Shown here: piece by piece, positions 24,801 to 32,719 of the stretch
Layout of the letters: the number at the start of each line of letters is the position of its first letter
Position numbering within the stretch: the stretch's first letter is position 1
DNA from: an uncultured Bacilli bacterium
GTDB lineage: Bacteria; Bacillota_I; Bacilli_A; RF39; UBA660
Direction of reading: 5' to 3'
Assembly (NCBI GenBank): GCA_934190785.1
Contig: CAKPTA010000011.1
Location: 1-34,561, forward strand
DNA: 34,561 bases
Notes under the pieces: generated by a model
What the model was told of the DNA's origin: nothing
What the model saw: only the letters and a program-made list of their open reading frames with translations
Database searches by the model: none
Position numbers and translations under genes: made by a program

Positions 24801-25252
24801 ATATATGATGCATCAGAAACAGATGAAGATGCAAGCATACAAAATCCAGTTGCTCTAGCAGCATATATATCTTGATGATCACCAAAAATACTAAGAGAAT
24901 GTGTTGATAAGCTTCTTGCAGCAACATGCATAACACAAGGAAGCATTTCACCAGCTATTTTATACATATTAGGAATCATAAGTAAAAGTCCTTGACTTGC
25001 TGTAAAGGTTGTAGCTAAATTTCCGGCAAGAAGAGCACCATGAATGAATCCTGAAGCTCCAGCCTCACTTTGCATTTCTACGACATCTACAACATCTCCA
25101 AATAAATTTTTCTTACCACTACTACTCCATTCATCTATATGTTCTGCCATCGGACTTGATGGTGTAATCGGATAAATACCTGCTACATCAGAAAAAAGAT
25201 ACGCTACCTTGCTACATGCTTCATTCCCATCTACTGTAATTATTTTCTTCAT
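21851..25252 (-). CDS. nifJ: Pyruvate:ferredoxin (flavodoxin) oxidoreductase
   Basis: 1133 residues, the normal single-chain length. It oxidises pyruvate with CoA to acetyl-CoA and CO2, passing electrons to ferredoxin or flavodoxin. The N-terminal domain has YPITPSSPMAEHIDEW. Two 4Fe-4S motifs lie about two thirds along: CISCNQCSFVCP and CTGCGLCIKKCP. The C-terminal thiamine-diphosphate domain has CAGCGET and GDGWAYDIGF followed by VYSNTGGQASKSTPKG. All cluster cysteines are present. The start at 25252 has AGAGGCGATA upstream. It is monocistronic and indicates fermentative, oxygen-sensitive metabolism, in line with the rubrerythrin gene next door. Confidence 0.96.
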   Translation of the reverse strand: MKKIITVDGNEACSKVAYLFSDVAGIYPITPSSPMAEHIDEWSSSGKKNLFGDVVDVVEMQSEAGASGFIHGALLAGNLATTFTASQGLLLMIPNMYKIAGEMLPCVMHVAARSLSTHSLSIFGDHQDIYAARATGFCMLASSSVSDASYMAAVAHLSAIEASLPFMHFFDGFRTSHEIHKISVLEDSDYKSLLNEEALLKFRKRALNPKKPVIRGTASNDDIYFQATEARNIFYDKVPDIVATYMDKINELADTDYKPFNYYGSVCAKYIIVAMGSVCETIKETIDALNNDDYGLIEVHLYRPFSQKYLFDVMPDTVKYVAVLDRTKEAGSEGEPLYLDICSALKDKDISVVGGRYGLSSKNTTPREIKAVYDMLKNDVKNNFTIGINDNVTNLSLKIDNTFKTNLHNEFLIYGYGSDGMVSAGKSLIKLLGNMTDMDVQGYNEYDSKKSGGVTVAHIRFSHNKIRSTYYVENPSLVVITKDTYLSLFDLLSNIKPHGKVLINTSRSDITSVMNNINKKNIKEKELEVYTIDAQVIANKYGLQNKISMIMESTIIYLSKILDYDSALLELTKYIEAKFSKKGASVVSNNIASIKVAPNYLNKIDTSSISYEDEKSSMETLYEKIKKREGNTLSTNDFLTHPDGLFEAGTSSMDKRFITDIAPNWIKDNCISCNQCSFVCPHSVIRPFLLDQKEYDEAPDYIKERTIKPIIKGLEEYYFTIAVSIADCTGCGLCIKKCPGKKLNKALIFDKINDLKNNHEQERFDYLEKNIKDKDIDTNTTITSQFKRPRFAFSGACAGCGETSYIRLLTQLFGDELIIANATGCSSIYGASMPSMPYTVPWASSLFEDNAEFGYGIYMANKKIKKRIERIMLENMNDNNKEIFNMWINNQNDYKITKKVYSEIESFDVPRELLTFKDNLLKRSIWMIGGDGWAYDIGFSGIDHVLASGENVNILVLDTQVYSNTGGQASKSTPKGMIASFATNGKKTAKKDLARIALSYPNCYVAQINLSANMNQVLKAMKEAEAYNGPSIIIAYSPCISHGIIGGMQNSMEIGSLATKCGYFPIFRYNPENNIFTLDSKNPDFDSYQTFLESQNRYKMLATVNKDHALHLLEENKENAIKRFNYYLSLTQK

Positions 25253-25330
25253 ATTATCGCCTCTTATATATTTATATGTTAAATTGTATAATTACAGTAT
25301 ATCAAAAAATAGTGATTTTTCATACTAGTT

Positions 25331-25357
25331 AAAAGAAAAACTACGTAATAAACGTAG
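25331..25357 (-). terminator. Terminator of perR-rubrerythrin operon
   Basis: Minus strand CTACGT-ttatt-ACGTAG (25357-25341) followed by TTTTTCTTTT, 8 bases after the rubrerythrin stop. Confidence 0.75.
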
Positions 25358-25364
25358 CTTAATA

Positions 25365-25904
25365 TTAATAATTATCTGCTTTTCTTTCAAAATAACTTTG
25401 TGGATGATTACATACTGGACATACATCTGGAGCTTTTTCACCAAAATGAATATGTCCACAATTACGACAAATCCACATTGTTGGAACTTCACTTTTAAAT
25501 ACTTTTTCATTTTTTACATTTCCTAAAAGTTTACGATATCTTTCTTCATGTTCCTTTTCAATTTTTCCAACTTCTGTAAATAAATATGCAATATGGTCAA
25601 AACCTTCTTCTTTAGCTGTTTTAGCAAATGATTCATACATATCTGTCCATTCATAGTTTTCACCTGCTGCAGCTGCCTCTAAATTTTCTATTGTAGATTT
25701 AATACTACCACCCTCTAGTAGCTTAAACCACATTTTAGCATGTTCTTTTTCATTTCCAGCTGTTTCTTCAAAAATAGCAGCTATTTGTTCATAACCTTCT
25801 TTTTTTGCTTCACTTGCAAAAAAAGTATATTTATTTCTTGCTTGGCTCTCACCTGCAAATGCAGTCATTAAGTTTTGTTCTGTTTTACTTCCTTTTAATT
25901 CCAT
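25365..25904 (-). CDS. rbr: Rubrerythrin
   Basis: 179 residues. The N-terminal ferritin-like four-helix domain carries the diiron ligands in ESQARNKY and EETAGNEKEHAK, then EVGKIEKEHEERY. The C-terminal rubredoxin-like domain has two CxxC motifs (WICRNCGH and DVCPVCNH). It reduces hydrogen peroxide to water in anaerobes. The ATG shares one base with the stop of the perR gene (TAATG), so it is translationally coupled to its own regulator. Peroxide should induce the pair through the operator at 26301-26323. Confidence 0.95.
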   Translation of the reverse strand: MELKGSKTEQNLMTAFAGESQARNKYTFFASEAKKEGYEQIAAIFEETAGNEKEHAKMWFKLLEGGSIKSTIENLEAAAAGENYEWTDMYESFAKTAKEEGFDHIAYLFTEVGKIEKEHEERYRKLLGNVKNEKVFKSEVPTMWICRNCGHIHFGEKAPDVCPVCNHPQSYFERKADNY

Positions 25905-26290
25905 TATAATTCCTCTTTTCTCTTACACGAATCACAAATTCCGGTAAAAACAATATCGTGAGATAATATCAAAATATGGTTATCATTCTCAAGGCTATTA
26001 TATAAAGCACTTAAATTTAAATCATTAATATCAATTACACTATTACATTTAATACAATGAAAATGTGCATGATCTATAACTGTTTTATCAAAGCGATCAC
26101 TACCCCGTGGCATATGAATTTTTTTTATTTGATTATTATCAGCTAAGATATTTAAGTTTCTATATACTGTACCAAGACTAATATTTGGAATAATCTTTTT
26201 TACAGATAAGTAAACATCTTCGCAACTAGGATGATCACATCTTTCTAAAACATTATTAAGAATAATAGATTTTTGCTTTGAATATCTCAT
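25904..26290 (-). CDS. perR: Fur-family peroxide regulator PerR
   Basis: 128 residues, slightly shorter than usual. The winged helix contains NISLGTVYRNLNIL. The metal-sensing segment is RFDKTVIDHAHFHC (Asp and His ligands of PerR type, the Asp of RFD supporting PerR over Fur). The structural zinc site is two CxxC pairs (CIKCN and CDSCK). PerR represses peroxide defense genes until iron-catalysed histidine oxidation releases it. Ribosome binding site AGGTGAAAC. A 23-bp palindrome sits directly upstream, suggesting autoregulation together with rubrerythrin. Confidence 0.9.
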   Translation of the reverse strand: MRYSKQKSIILNNVLERCDHPSCEDVYLSVKKIIPNISLGTVYRNLNILADNNQIKKIHMPRGSDRFDKTVIDHAHFHCIKCNSVIDINDLNLSALYNSLENDNHILILSHDIVFTGICDSCKRKEEL

Positions 26291-26300
26291 GTTTCACCTC

Positions 26301-26323
26301 ATAATAGTAATAATTACTATTAT
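26301..26323. promoter_or_regulatory. PerR-box-like operator
   Basis: Perfect palindrome of two 11-base arms (ATAATAGTAAT and ATTACTATTAT) around one base. It resembles the PerR/Fur box (TTATAAT-N-ATTATAA type). Ten bases upstream of the perR start, overlapping the expected promoter and ribosome binding site region. Confidence 0.7.
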
Positions 26324-26423
26324 TGTTTATATTATATATTTAAAAATTATTTTTGTCAATATATTATAATTTGCATTAAAAGAAAAATTGTGTTAGTATA
26401 AATGCCATTAAAGAGGTGTAATT

Positions 26424-26840
26424 ATGCAAATTAAAAGATTAAATATTTTCGTTGGAACATTATTTTATAAAACAAATTTCTCATTAACAGAAAAACATCA
26501 TATTCTATTCGCTAGAAATTTTGAAAGTATAGTATGTACAGATTTATTAAATGGTAATAATTATTCACTTATGACAACAAAACAAAAAGGTAACGTTATT
26601 GGTGGATACATTTGCCCTTTAGATGATGTTTTAAAACGAAATGGCTATAAAGATAATCTAGATAGTTATGATATAAATAAAATAATGAATAATGATAGTA
26701 AAAAAATATTTATTGATACTAACATTTTACAAAATTTAGATGAATGTATTGATGTCGAATATAATAGAAGTTTATACGAAAATAGTAAAGATATTTATGA
26801 TAGATTTACTGAAAAAGTTAACGTAAAAAAAGGAATGTAA
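26424..26840 (+). CDS. Hypothetical protein
   Basis: 138 residues starting at an ATG with AAAGAGGTG upstream. It opens with a beta segment (MQIKRLNIFVGTLFYKT) and continues with a mixed fold ending VKKGM. I recognise no domain. It is divergent from perR and convergent with the FtsW/RodA gene. A weak TATAAA element lies in the short interval to perR, so it might respond to the same operator; that is inference. Confidence 0.6.
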   Translation: MQIKRLNIFVGTLFYKTNFSLTEKHHILFARNFESIVCTDLLNGNNYSLMTTKQKGNVIGGYICPLDDVLKRNGYKDNLDSYDINKIMNNDSKKIFIDTNILQNLDECIDVEYNRSLYENSKDIYDRFTEKVNVKKGM

Positions 26841-26854
26841 AATTCCTTTTTTTT
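26825..26854. terminator. Bidirectional terminator
   Basis: AAAAAAAGGAAT-gtaaa-ATTCCTTTTTTTT between the convergent hypothetical and FtsW/RodA genes; symmetric A/T runs allow use in both directions. Confidence 0.8.
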
Positions 26855-28019
26855 AAACTGATATATGTTGATTTTTTGTTTCTATATGAATACGCTGAAC
26901 AATAGCAAGTGATGCCATTAAAGATAGTGTAAATGATCCACCATAGCTTAAAAATGGAAGAGGCACTCCTGTAAGAGGCATAATACCAAATAATCCACCT
27001 AAATTAACAAATATATGTAAGAATATATATACAGCTATACCAAGTGTAATATATCTTCCTCTAATGGTACTTGCCATGCTAGATAGTCTTAAAATCCTAC
27101 CTAAAATAAAGATATATGCAACAAAAATTAGTGAAGATCTGATAAAACCATACTCTTCTGATATAATTGCAAAAACACTATCAGTATGTGATTCTGGAAT
27201 ATAAGAAATTTGTTTACTCTTACCTATTCCAACACCAAATAATCCACCTTCATTAATAGCTATAAAACCATTACATATCTGATATCCTCCAGATTCATAA
27301 TCAGAACATGGATCAAAGAAATTAAATCGTTCTAACTGAGTTTTTGATAAAATTTCACCATTTTTAACAAGTAATATGACGCATCCAAGAAGTACTACAA
27401 TAATACCTGCAACAATTGTTCTAAACTTATCTATTTTAAGAATTGGACTTGCTAAAAATAAGACGGCAAAAATGGTAAATAGAATTATAGCTGTTCCTAA
27501 ATCATGTTCAATAAAAACAATTAAGGGAAAAACACAACCGACAAACATTATTATTCCTATCATATCATAATGATTATTGTTTTTAGAACGTAGTTTTTTA
27601 TAAAATATTTCAAAAAGCATTGATACACAAACAATCATAACAGGTTTTGCAAACTCACTTGGCTGAAGCGTAAATCCTGCTAATCTAATCCAGTTAATAG
27701 AACCCTTATGCGTTTTTCCATAAAGTAGTAAATAACAAAGCAAGCCCAAAACTCCAATGAATGAAATCGTACCAAGAGAACGATATTTTTGGGTTGGAAT
27801 TTTTAAGATAATAATGGATAAAGCCGAGCCAACAAGAAGATTAATTAACTGTTTATAAAAGAAATTATATAGTGATGTATTATATCTTAATACAACTGCT
27901 CTACTAGAGGCTGTTACTATATTTAAAAGGCCAAATATAAACAAAATAATTGTAAGTATTAAAAGAACTTTGTCCATATCATTAATTGTTTTTTTCATAT
28001 GTTTATAAAATGAACCCAT
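26853..28019 (-). CDS. FtsW/RodA/SpoVE-family peptidoglycan polymerase
   Basis: 388 residues from the ATG at 28019; the frame extends to 28046, but the ribosome binding site AGGTGAT lies inside that extension, so I take 28019. About ten membrane segments. SEDS-family hallmarks are present: LQPSEFAKP, EHDLGTA, the catalytic-loop region YIPESHTDSVFAIISEE, and GIMPLTGVPLPFLSYGGS. These enzymes polymerise lipid II into glycan strands with a partner PBP at the membrane. ESHTD and SEEYGFI lean to the FtsW/SpoVE side. Its presence shows a walled cell, against a Mollicutes proper. Confidence 0.9.
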   Translation of the reverse strand: MGSFYKHMKKTINDMDKVLLILTIILFIFGLLNIVTASSRAVVLRYNTSLYNFFYKQLINLLVGSALSIIILKIPTQKYRSLGTISFIGVLGLLCYLLLYGKTHKGSINWIRLAGFTLQPSEFAKPVMIVCVSMLFEIFYKKLRSKNNNHYDMIGIIMFVGCVFPLIVFIEHDLGTAIILFTIFAVLFLASPILKIDKFRTIVAGIIVVLLGCVILLVKNGEILSKTQLERFNFFDPCSDYESGGYQICNGFIAINEGGLFGVGIGKSKQISYIPESHTDSVFAIISEEYGFIRSSLIFVAYIFILGRILRLSSMASTIRGRYITLGIAVYIFLHIFVNLGGLFGIMPLTGVPLPFLSYGGSFTLSLMASLAIVQRIHIETKNQHISV

Positions 28020-28165
28020 CCTATCACCTATCCTGTATATAATCATATCATATAATTTTGTTTTTTTAAATTGCCTTGTATAAAATTTAGAAATTTAGGT
28101 CTTTTGATTAACCAATTTTTATATAAGTAATAAAATATATTAGAACTAGATAGGAGGGATTAACT

Positions 28166-28327
28166 ATGTATTATTATGGTGGATACCAAGGATATGGATG
28201 CGGAAATCCATGCGGTGGCCAAGGTGGTGGCTATGGATATGGAGCTGGATATGGTGCTGCTATCATTCTAGTTTTATTTATTTTATTAGTAATCATCATT
28301 GGAGCACGTTCTTTCGGTGTTAACTAA
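28166..28327 (+). CDS. YjcZ-like small Gly/Tyr-rich membrane peptide
   Basis: 53 residues with ribosome binding site AGGAGGG five bases from the ATG. The first 30 residues are Gly/Tyr-rich (GGYQGYGCGNPCGGQGGGYG) with two cysteines. They are followed by one membrane helix (AAIILVLFILLVIIIGA) and a short tail. This is the plan of the YjcZ/YhcN-type small sporulation-associated proteins of Bacilli, although no sporulation gene is in the window. A hairpin terminator follows, so it is monocistronic. Confidence 0.75.
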   Translation: MYYYGGYQGYGCGNPCGGQGGGYGYGAGYGAAIILVLFILLVIIIGARSFGVN

Positions 28328-28329
28328 GG

Positions 28330-28352
28330 AAAAGCACTTCGGTGCTTTTTAT
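28330..28352 (+). terminator. Terminator of the YjcZ-like gene
   Basis: AAAAGCAC-ttcg-GTGCTTTT with a UUCG tetraloop, followed by a short T run. Confidence 0.85.
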
Positions 28353-28447
28353 CTTGATTTTTTTATAATTTTACAATATAATATCAAAATGTAATTCTTT
28401 TATTTTAAGTAATTTTATGTTAAAATTATATAGACGGAGGCGATATT

Positions 28448-28996
28448 ATGTTTAAACCATTAAATATATTAGATGAAAAAGATAAGCATCTACGTATGAA
28501 ATCGGTAAATGTTGATCTTCCTATATCTAAAGAAGATAAAAAAACAATTCAACACATTATAGATCATCTTACATATAGTCAAATTGAAAAATATGAAAAA
28601 AAATATAATTTACGCCCTGGTATGGGACTAGCTTTCCCACAACTTGGACAAAACAAACGTATAATTGTTATTGTATATGAATATGAAGAAGGTAAATTCG
28701 ATAATTATGTAGTAATTAATCCTGTTATTATTAGTCATTCTAATGAAATGATAGCTGCTGAGGCTGGTGAAGGTTGCCTAAGTGTTAATCGTGAAGTAGA
28801 AGGACATGTTCCAAGATATGCACGTGTTACTGTTGAAGGTTATGATGAAGATGGTAACAAAATCCATATTCGTGCAAGAGAAGATTTATCAATTGCATTT
28901 CAACATGAGATTGATCATTTAGATGGAATATTATTCTTTGATCATATCAATAAGAAAAAACCATTTTTTACAGAACAAGAAATGCGTTTAATATAG
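28448..28996 (+). CDS. def: Peptide deformylase
   Basis: 182 residues. Metal and active-site motifs are present: motif 1 GMGLAFPQLG (usual form GxGLAAPQxG, here Phe for the second Ala), motif 2 EGCLSV (Cys ligand) and motif 3 QHEIDHLDG (two His ligands and the catalytic Glu). The roughly 15-residue insert before motif 1 is typical of type II enzymes of Gram-positive bacteria. It removes the N-formyl group from nascent proteins. Ribosome binding site GGAGGCG. A tiny membrane-peptide gene follows 8 bases later. Confidence 0.95.
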   Translation: MFKPLNILDEKDKHLRMKSVNVDLPISKEDKKTIQHIIDHLTYSQIEKYEKKYNLRPGMGLAFPQLGQNKRIIVIVYEYEEGKFDNYVVINPVIISHSNEMIAAEAGEGCLSVNREVEGHVPRYARVTVEGYDEDGNKIHIRAREDLSIAFQHEIDHLDGILFFDHINKKKPFFTEQEMRLI

Positions 28997-29004
28997 GAGG
29001 ATAT

Positions 29005-29085
29005 ATGAAAAAAACGATTTTAAAAGTTGTACTTCTAGTTGTTCTCGCTTGCTTATGTTCAATTTTAATTTATTATAATGCATAA
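29005..29085 (+). CDS. 26-residue membrane peptide after def
   Basis: Reads MKKTILKVVLLVVLACLCSI then LIYYNA. Strong ribosome binding site AGGAGG at ideal distance, positively charged start, one hydrophobic span, and a terminator right at the stop codon. Too short for a domain call. The LVVLAC segment recalls a lipobox but nothing follows to be exported, so I favour a small membrane peptide. Confidence 0.6.
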   Translation: MKKTILKVVLLVVLACLCSILIYYNA

Positions 29086-29108
29086 AAAAAACGATTAATC
29101 GTTTTTTT
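29084..29108. terminator. Terminator after def unit, shared with ylmH-like gene
   Basis: AAAAAACGAT-TA-ATCGTTTTTTT, a nearly perfect palindrome with T runs on both strands, between convergent genes. Confidence 0.8.
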
Positions 29109-29808
29109 ATTTGTATTTCATACATTCAATAATATATTTATCTTTTTTTGATTTTGATATATTTCCAGTAAATTTATATTTTCCATATCCTCGAATGGAA
29201 AAAACATCTTCCTCTTTTAGATTATAATCAATTTTGTTTAATATATTGTAATTTAAAAATATTTCCTTATTTTTAAACTTTTCTAATACCATGCCTCTAC
29301 TTGTGCCAATTATACGTGCGATTACAACATCAATACGTAGGCTTGATACTGTTATAGTTATATTACTATATGGTATTTCATAATCTTTGACTTCATCAAA
29401 AGAGACTTCTTCTAAATCAACATTTTCACGTCCTACTTGTAATAAATTATTAATTAAATAGTTCTTCATATGTTCCATAACAACAACATAATAATTTTTA
29501 TCAATAATAATATCACCTACGATATCATTTTTTATATTAAGAGCCATTATACTACCTAAAATCATACTATGAGTAAGAGGTGATTTTGTATTAATTTTAA
29601 GTAATGATGCTGGAGGTTTATTTGTATAAATAATACCATATGTTGCTCCATTAAAAGGATAAAATATATTGTAAATTATATTTTCTTTCTTTAAAAAAGA
29701 AGCGATTATCTCAATTCGTTTATTATTTAAAAAATAAGTATATCCTCCTCTTTTTATTTTTTCTATTATAAGATTATTTTCTATTTTAATTTGCTTCATC
29801 AAGTCCAT
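29107..29808 (-). CDS. ylmH: YlmH-like S4-domain RNA-binding protein
   Basis: 233 residues (start at 29799 is also possible and would shorten it by three). The N-terminal half resembles YlmH: IKRGGYTYFLNNKRIEI, then LTHSMILGSIMALNI and VGDIIID. The C-terminal S4 fold has VSSLRIDVVIARI, GTSRGMVLEK and EIFLNYNIL. YlmH is linked to ribosome rescue and quality control in Bacillus. It overlaps the end of the ABC-F gene by 23 bases. The pairing of a ribosome-binding ABC-F with a ribosome-associated S4 protein is functionally sensible. Confidence 0.8.
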   Translation of the reverse strand: MDLMKQIKIENNLIIEKIKRGGYTYFLNNKRIEIIASFLKKENIIYNIFYPFNGATYGIIYTNKPPASLLKINTKSPLTHSMILGSIMALNIKNDIVGDIIIDKNYYVVVMEHMKNYLINNLLQVGRENVDLEEVSFDEVKDYEIPYSNITITVSSLRIDVVIARIIGTSRGMVLEKFKNKEIFLNYNILNKIDYNLKEEDVFSIRGYGKYKFTGNISKSKKDKYIIECMKYK

Positions 29809-31387
29809 ATTTTTCTATATAGTCCTCATAACTAATTTGTTTATCTACATAACTTCCATCACTTTTTATTTCAATTAATCTATTTCCAACACTTTCAATT
29901 ATTTCTTGATCATAAGTTGCAATAACTAAAGCTCCTGTATACTTTTCTAATCCTAAATTTAGTGAATTGATAGATTCAATATCAAGATGGTTTGTTGGTT
30001 CATCCATTAAAAGAACATTACCTTGTTCAAGCATTATTTTAGCCATCATAAGTCTTACCTTTTCACCACCAGATAGAACATTAACTTTTTTTAATGATTC
30101 TTCACCTGAGAAAAGCATACGTCCTAGAAATCCTCTAACAAAGCTTTCATCTTTATTTTCTGAATAATTTCTCAACCAATTAACCAAATCAACATCTTCT
30201 TTAAAATATTCATCATGGTTTTTAGCAAAATATCCAATTTGAACTGTTGATGATACTACTCTCTTACCACTATCAGGTTCTAATTCTCCAGCAAGAATTT
30301 TAAGAAGAGCTGTTTTAGCTATTTCATTAGAACCAATTAAAATTATCTTATCATCTGGTCTAATAGTTAAATTAATATTTTTTAAAATTTGTTTGCCATC
30401 AATACTATAATTTACTTTTTCTAGCTGAATTACTTCTTTACCAAGTGGTTTTGATACTTCAAAATTAATATATGGATATTTTCTACTTGATGGTTTTATC
30501 TCATCTAATACAATTTTTTCAAGAGCACGTTTTCTTGATGTTGCTTGTTTTGACTTAGATGCATTAGCGCTAAATCTAGCAATAAAATCTTGAAGTTCTT
30601 TCATACGTTCTTCTTTTCTTTTATTTGAATCACGCATTTGTTTTTGAATGAGTTCACTTGATTTAAACCAGAAATCATAATTTCCAACAAATAGTGTAAT
30701 TTTTTCATAATCAATATCAACCATATATGTACATACTTTATTTAAAAAATGTCTATCATGTGAAACTACTAAAACAGTATTTTTAAAGTTAATTAGAAAT
30801 TCTTCTAACCACATCTTACTTTTGGTATCAAGACCATTTGTTGGCTCATCTAAAAGAAGAATATCTGGATTTCCAAATAAAGCACGAGCAAGAAGGATTT
30901 TAACTTTATCTTTATCTTTTAAATCTCTCATATACATATCATGATATGTACTATCAATACCAAGTCCTGATAAAAGAATTGCTGCATCGCTTTCAGCTTG
31001 CCATCCATTCTTTTCCTCAAATCGAGCCTCTAATAGCGCTACTTCAATTCCATCTTCAGCACTAAAGTCAGGTTTCATATATATAGCATCTTTTTTCTTC
31101 ATTATGTCATATAACTCTGTATCACCCATAATTACCGTTTCAAGAACTTTATAGTCATCAAACTCATTATGATTTTGACGCAATACTGATATACGTTCTC
31201 CTTTACCTATAATAACGTCCCCACTTGTTGGCTCAATATCACCACTTAGAATTTTTAAAAAAGTCGATTTACCAGCTCCGTTAGCACCTATAATTCCATA
31301 ACAGTTATCTTCTTTAAACTCTAAATTTACATTTTCAAATAAAACACGACTTGAAAATCTAAGCCCAACATTATTTACTTTTAACAT
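29786..31387 (-). CDS. ABC-F family ATPase (YkpA/YbiT-like)
   Basis: 533 residues, two ABC domains joined by a helical P-site-tRNA-interaction linker (about 240-300, KRKEERMKELQDFI and RFSANASKSKQATSRKRALE). Domain 1 has Walker A GANGAGKST (34-42) and Walker B LLLDEPTNGLD. Its signature is non-canonical (LKDKDKVKILLARAL). Domain 2 has signature VLSGGEKVRLM and LMDEPTNHLD, but its Walker A reads GSNEIAKT (352-359), lacking two conserved glycines. ABC-F proteins act at the ribosomal E site. No membrane domain, so not a transporter. Non-canonical signature 1 fits the YkpA/YbiT branch as I recall it. Confidence 0.85.
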   Translation of the reverse strand: MLKVNNVGLRFSSRVLFENVNLEFKEDNCYGIIGANGAGKSTFLKILSGDIEPTSGDVIIGKGERISVLRQNHNEFDDYKVLETVIMGDTELYDIMKKKDAIYMKPDFSAEDGIEVALLEARFEEKNGWQAESDAAILLSGLGIDSTYHDMYMRDLKDKDKVKILLARALFGNPDILLLDEPTNGLDTKSKMWLEEFLINFKNTVLVVSHDRHFLNKVCTYMVDIDYEKITLFVGNYDFWFKSSELIQKQMRDSNKRKEERMKELQDFIARFSANASKSKQATSRKRALEKIVLDEIKPSSRKYPYINFEVSKPLGKEVIQLEKVNYSIDGKQILKNINLTIRPDDKIILIGSNEIAKTALLKILAGELEPDSGKRVVSSTVQIGYFAKNHDEYFKEDVDLVNWLRNYSENKDESFVRGFLGRMLFSGEESLKKVNVLSGGEKVRLMMAKIMLEQGNVLLMDEPTNHLDIESINSLNLGLEKYTGALVIATYDQEIIESVGNRLIEIKSDGSYVDKQISYEDYIEKYGLDEAN

Positions 31388-31443
31388 AAAATCACACCCT
31401 CAACTGTTTAATGATAACATATTTTAAGGGTAAAAGCAAAGAA

Positions 31444-31578
31444 TTACTTTCCTTCTATTTCTTTTATCATATTCTCTATCTTTTTTTGTTCTTCAAAGCT
31501 AGAACACATATCAGATATATTAATAACTGAATAAATAACTATTAAACAAAACCATATTAATACAAATATAAATATCAT
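31444..31578 (-). CDS. 44-residue single-span membrane protein
   Basis: MIFIFVLIWFCLIVIYSVIN forms one membrane helix. A charged cytosolic tail follows (FEEQKKIENMIKEIEGK, heptad-like). Ribosome binding site AGAGGT precedes the ATG. A possible promoter (TTGACA near 31670, TATTTT 16 bases on) lies upstream. It separates the core genes from the DGR and has no recognised family. Confidence 0.55.
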   Translation of the reverse strand: MIFIFVLIWFCLIVIYSVINISDMCSSFEEQKKIENMIKEIEGK

Positions 31579-31687
31579 ATCTAAAACCTCTCTTTTTATT
31601 AGTATATTTCCATTTTTTTAGAAAATACTAAATTAAGACATTACTATAAAATATGACATATAAAAATTTTGTCAAAATATATGTGTA

Positions 31688-32719
31688 TTAAATTTTTACG
31701 TTTTTTTCTTCTAATATTTTTCTTAAATTAAATTCTGTTTGTAATAAAAAATTATAACTATTAGCGTGTCCCGCATGAGCTTTTATAGAGTTCCATGACA
31801 ATAATAACTTATTAGGATTTAATGATTCACTATTCTTCCATTTTTTTAGTGTCTTTTTTACTTTCTTTTTAAATCTTTTTCTAAGTAACAAGTGTGTTTC
31901 AAAAATTCTATATCCACAGAAATCAATTCCAATTGAACTTGGATAATATCTACTTTTTTGATTTAATTCTAAATTTAAATTATTTTTCAAAAAAATGCTT
32001 ATTTTATGAAATAAATATTTTGCTTCATTTTTATTTTTAACAAGTAAAATAAAATCATCCATATATCTTATATAGTATTTAACTCTTAGCTTTTCTTTTA
32101 TAAAATGATCTAGTTCATTTAAATATATATTAGCAAAATACTGACTAGTATAATTCCCAATAGGTATACCAATATCAGTACCATCGTCTAGAATAATTTT
32201 TGTAAATTCCATTAACTTTTTATCACTTATAATTCTATTTAATATAATTAGTAAAATTTTTTTATCAATACTATAAAAAAATTTCTTTATATCACACTGA
32301 AGGACATAATAATTACCATGTTTTTTCTGCATTTTTCGCATATACTTTTGAGTCTTCTTAGCAGAAGATAGCGTTCCTCTATTATCAAGACAAGCATATG
32401 TATCACTTATAAAACGTTTTATCATAAATGGTTTTATAAACTCTTCAATATACCACTGATGAATAATTCTATCACGATATGGAAGAGATTTAATAATTCT
32501 TTTTTTAGGCTCATAGATAACAAATTCCCGATAACTTCCTACCTTATACTTTTTATATTTTATATCTTTCATAAGCCTAATAAGATTAGTTTCCAAATCC
32601 ATTTCAAAAATAATAATCTCATCCTTAAGTTTTTTCCCTTTACTAGCTCTATTATGAGCAGAAAGAAGTTTTTCAAAAGTAAGACATTTATCAAATTCAC
32701 ATTTTATTGTCTTACACAT
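31688..32719 (-). CDS. DGR-type reverse transcriptase
   Basis: 343 residues, the usual DGR length, with no intron maturase or endonuclease domain. Motifs in order: the N-terminal block PKKRIIKSLPYRDRIIHQ (71-88), motif A LQCDIKKFFYSID (140-152), motif B IPIGNYTSQYFANIYLN (185-201), motif C YIRYMDDFILL (216-226), FCGYRIF (267-273), and a C-terminal WNSIKAHAGHAN. The (I/L/V)GxxxSQ in motif B replaces the QG of other reverse transcriptases and is diagnostic for DGRs. It makes mutagenised cDNA from the TR RNA with Avd. The start overlaps the avd stop by 16 bases. No gene follows within 100 bases. Confidence 0.95.
   Translation of the reverse strand: MCKTIKCEFDKCLTFEKLLSAHNRASKGKKLKDEIIIFEMDLETNLIRLMKDIKYKKYKVGSYREFVIYEPKKRIIKSLPYRDRIIHQWYIEEFIKPFMIKRFISDTYACLDNRGTLSSAKKTQKYMRKMQKKHGNYYVLQCDIKKFFYSIDKKILLIILNRIISDKKLMEFTKIILDDGTDIGIPIGNYTSQYFANIYLNELDHFIKEKLRVKYYIRYMDDFILLVKNKNEAKYLFHKISIFLKNNLNLELNQKSRYYPSSIGIDFCGYRIFETHLLLRKRFKKKVKKTLKKWKNSESLNPNKLLLSWNSIKAHAGHANSYNFLLQTEFNLRKILEEKNVKI

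Noticed and set aside
24706..24951. Minus-strand open frame inside the PFOR gene
   Set aside because: An out-of-frame shadow of a well conserved coding region.
31688..32719. Reverse transcriptase as a retron or group II intron protein
   Set aside because: No intron RNA domains or maturase region and no msr/msd next to it; the SQ-type motif B, Avd neighbour and TR/VR pair make it a DGR.
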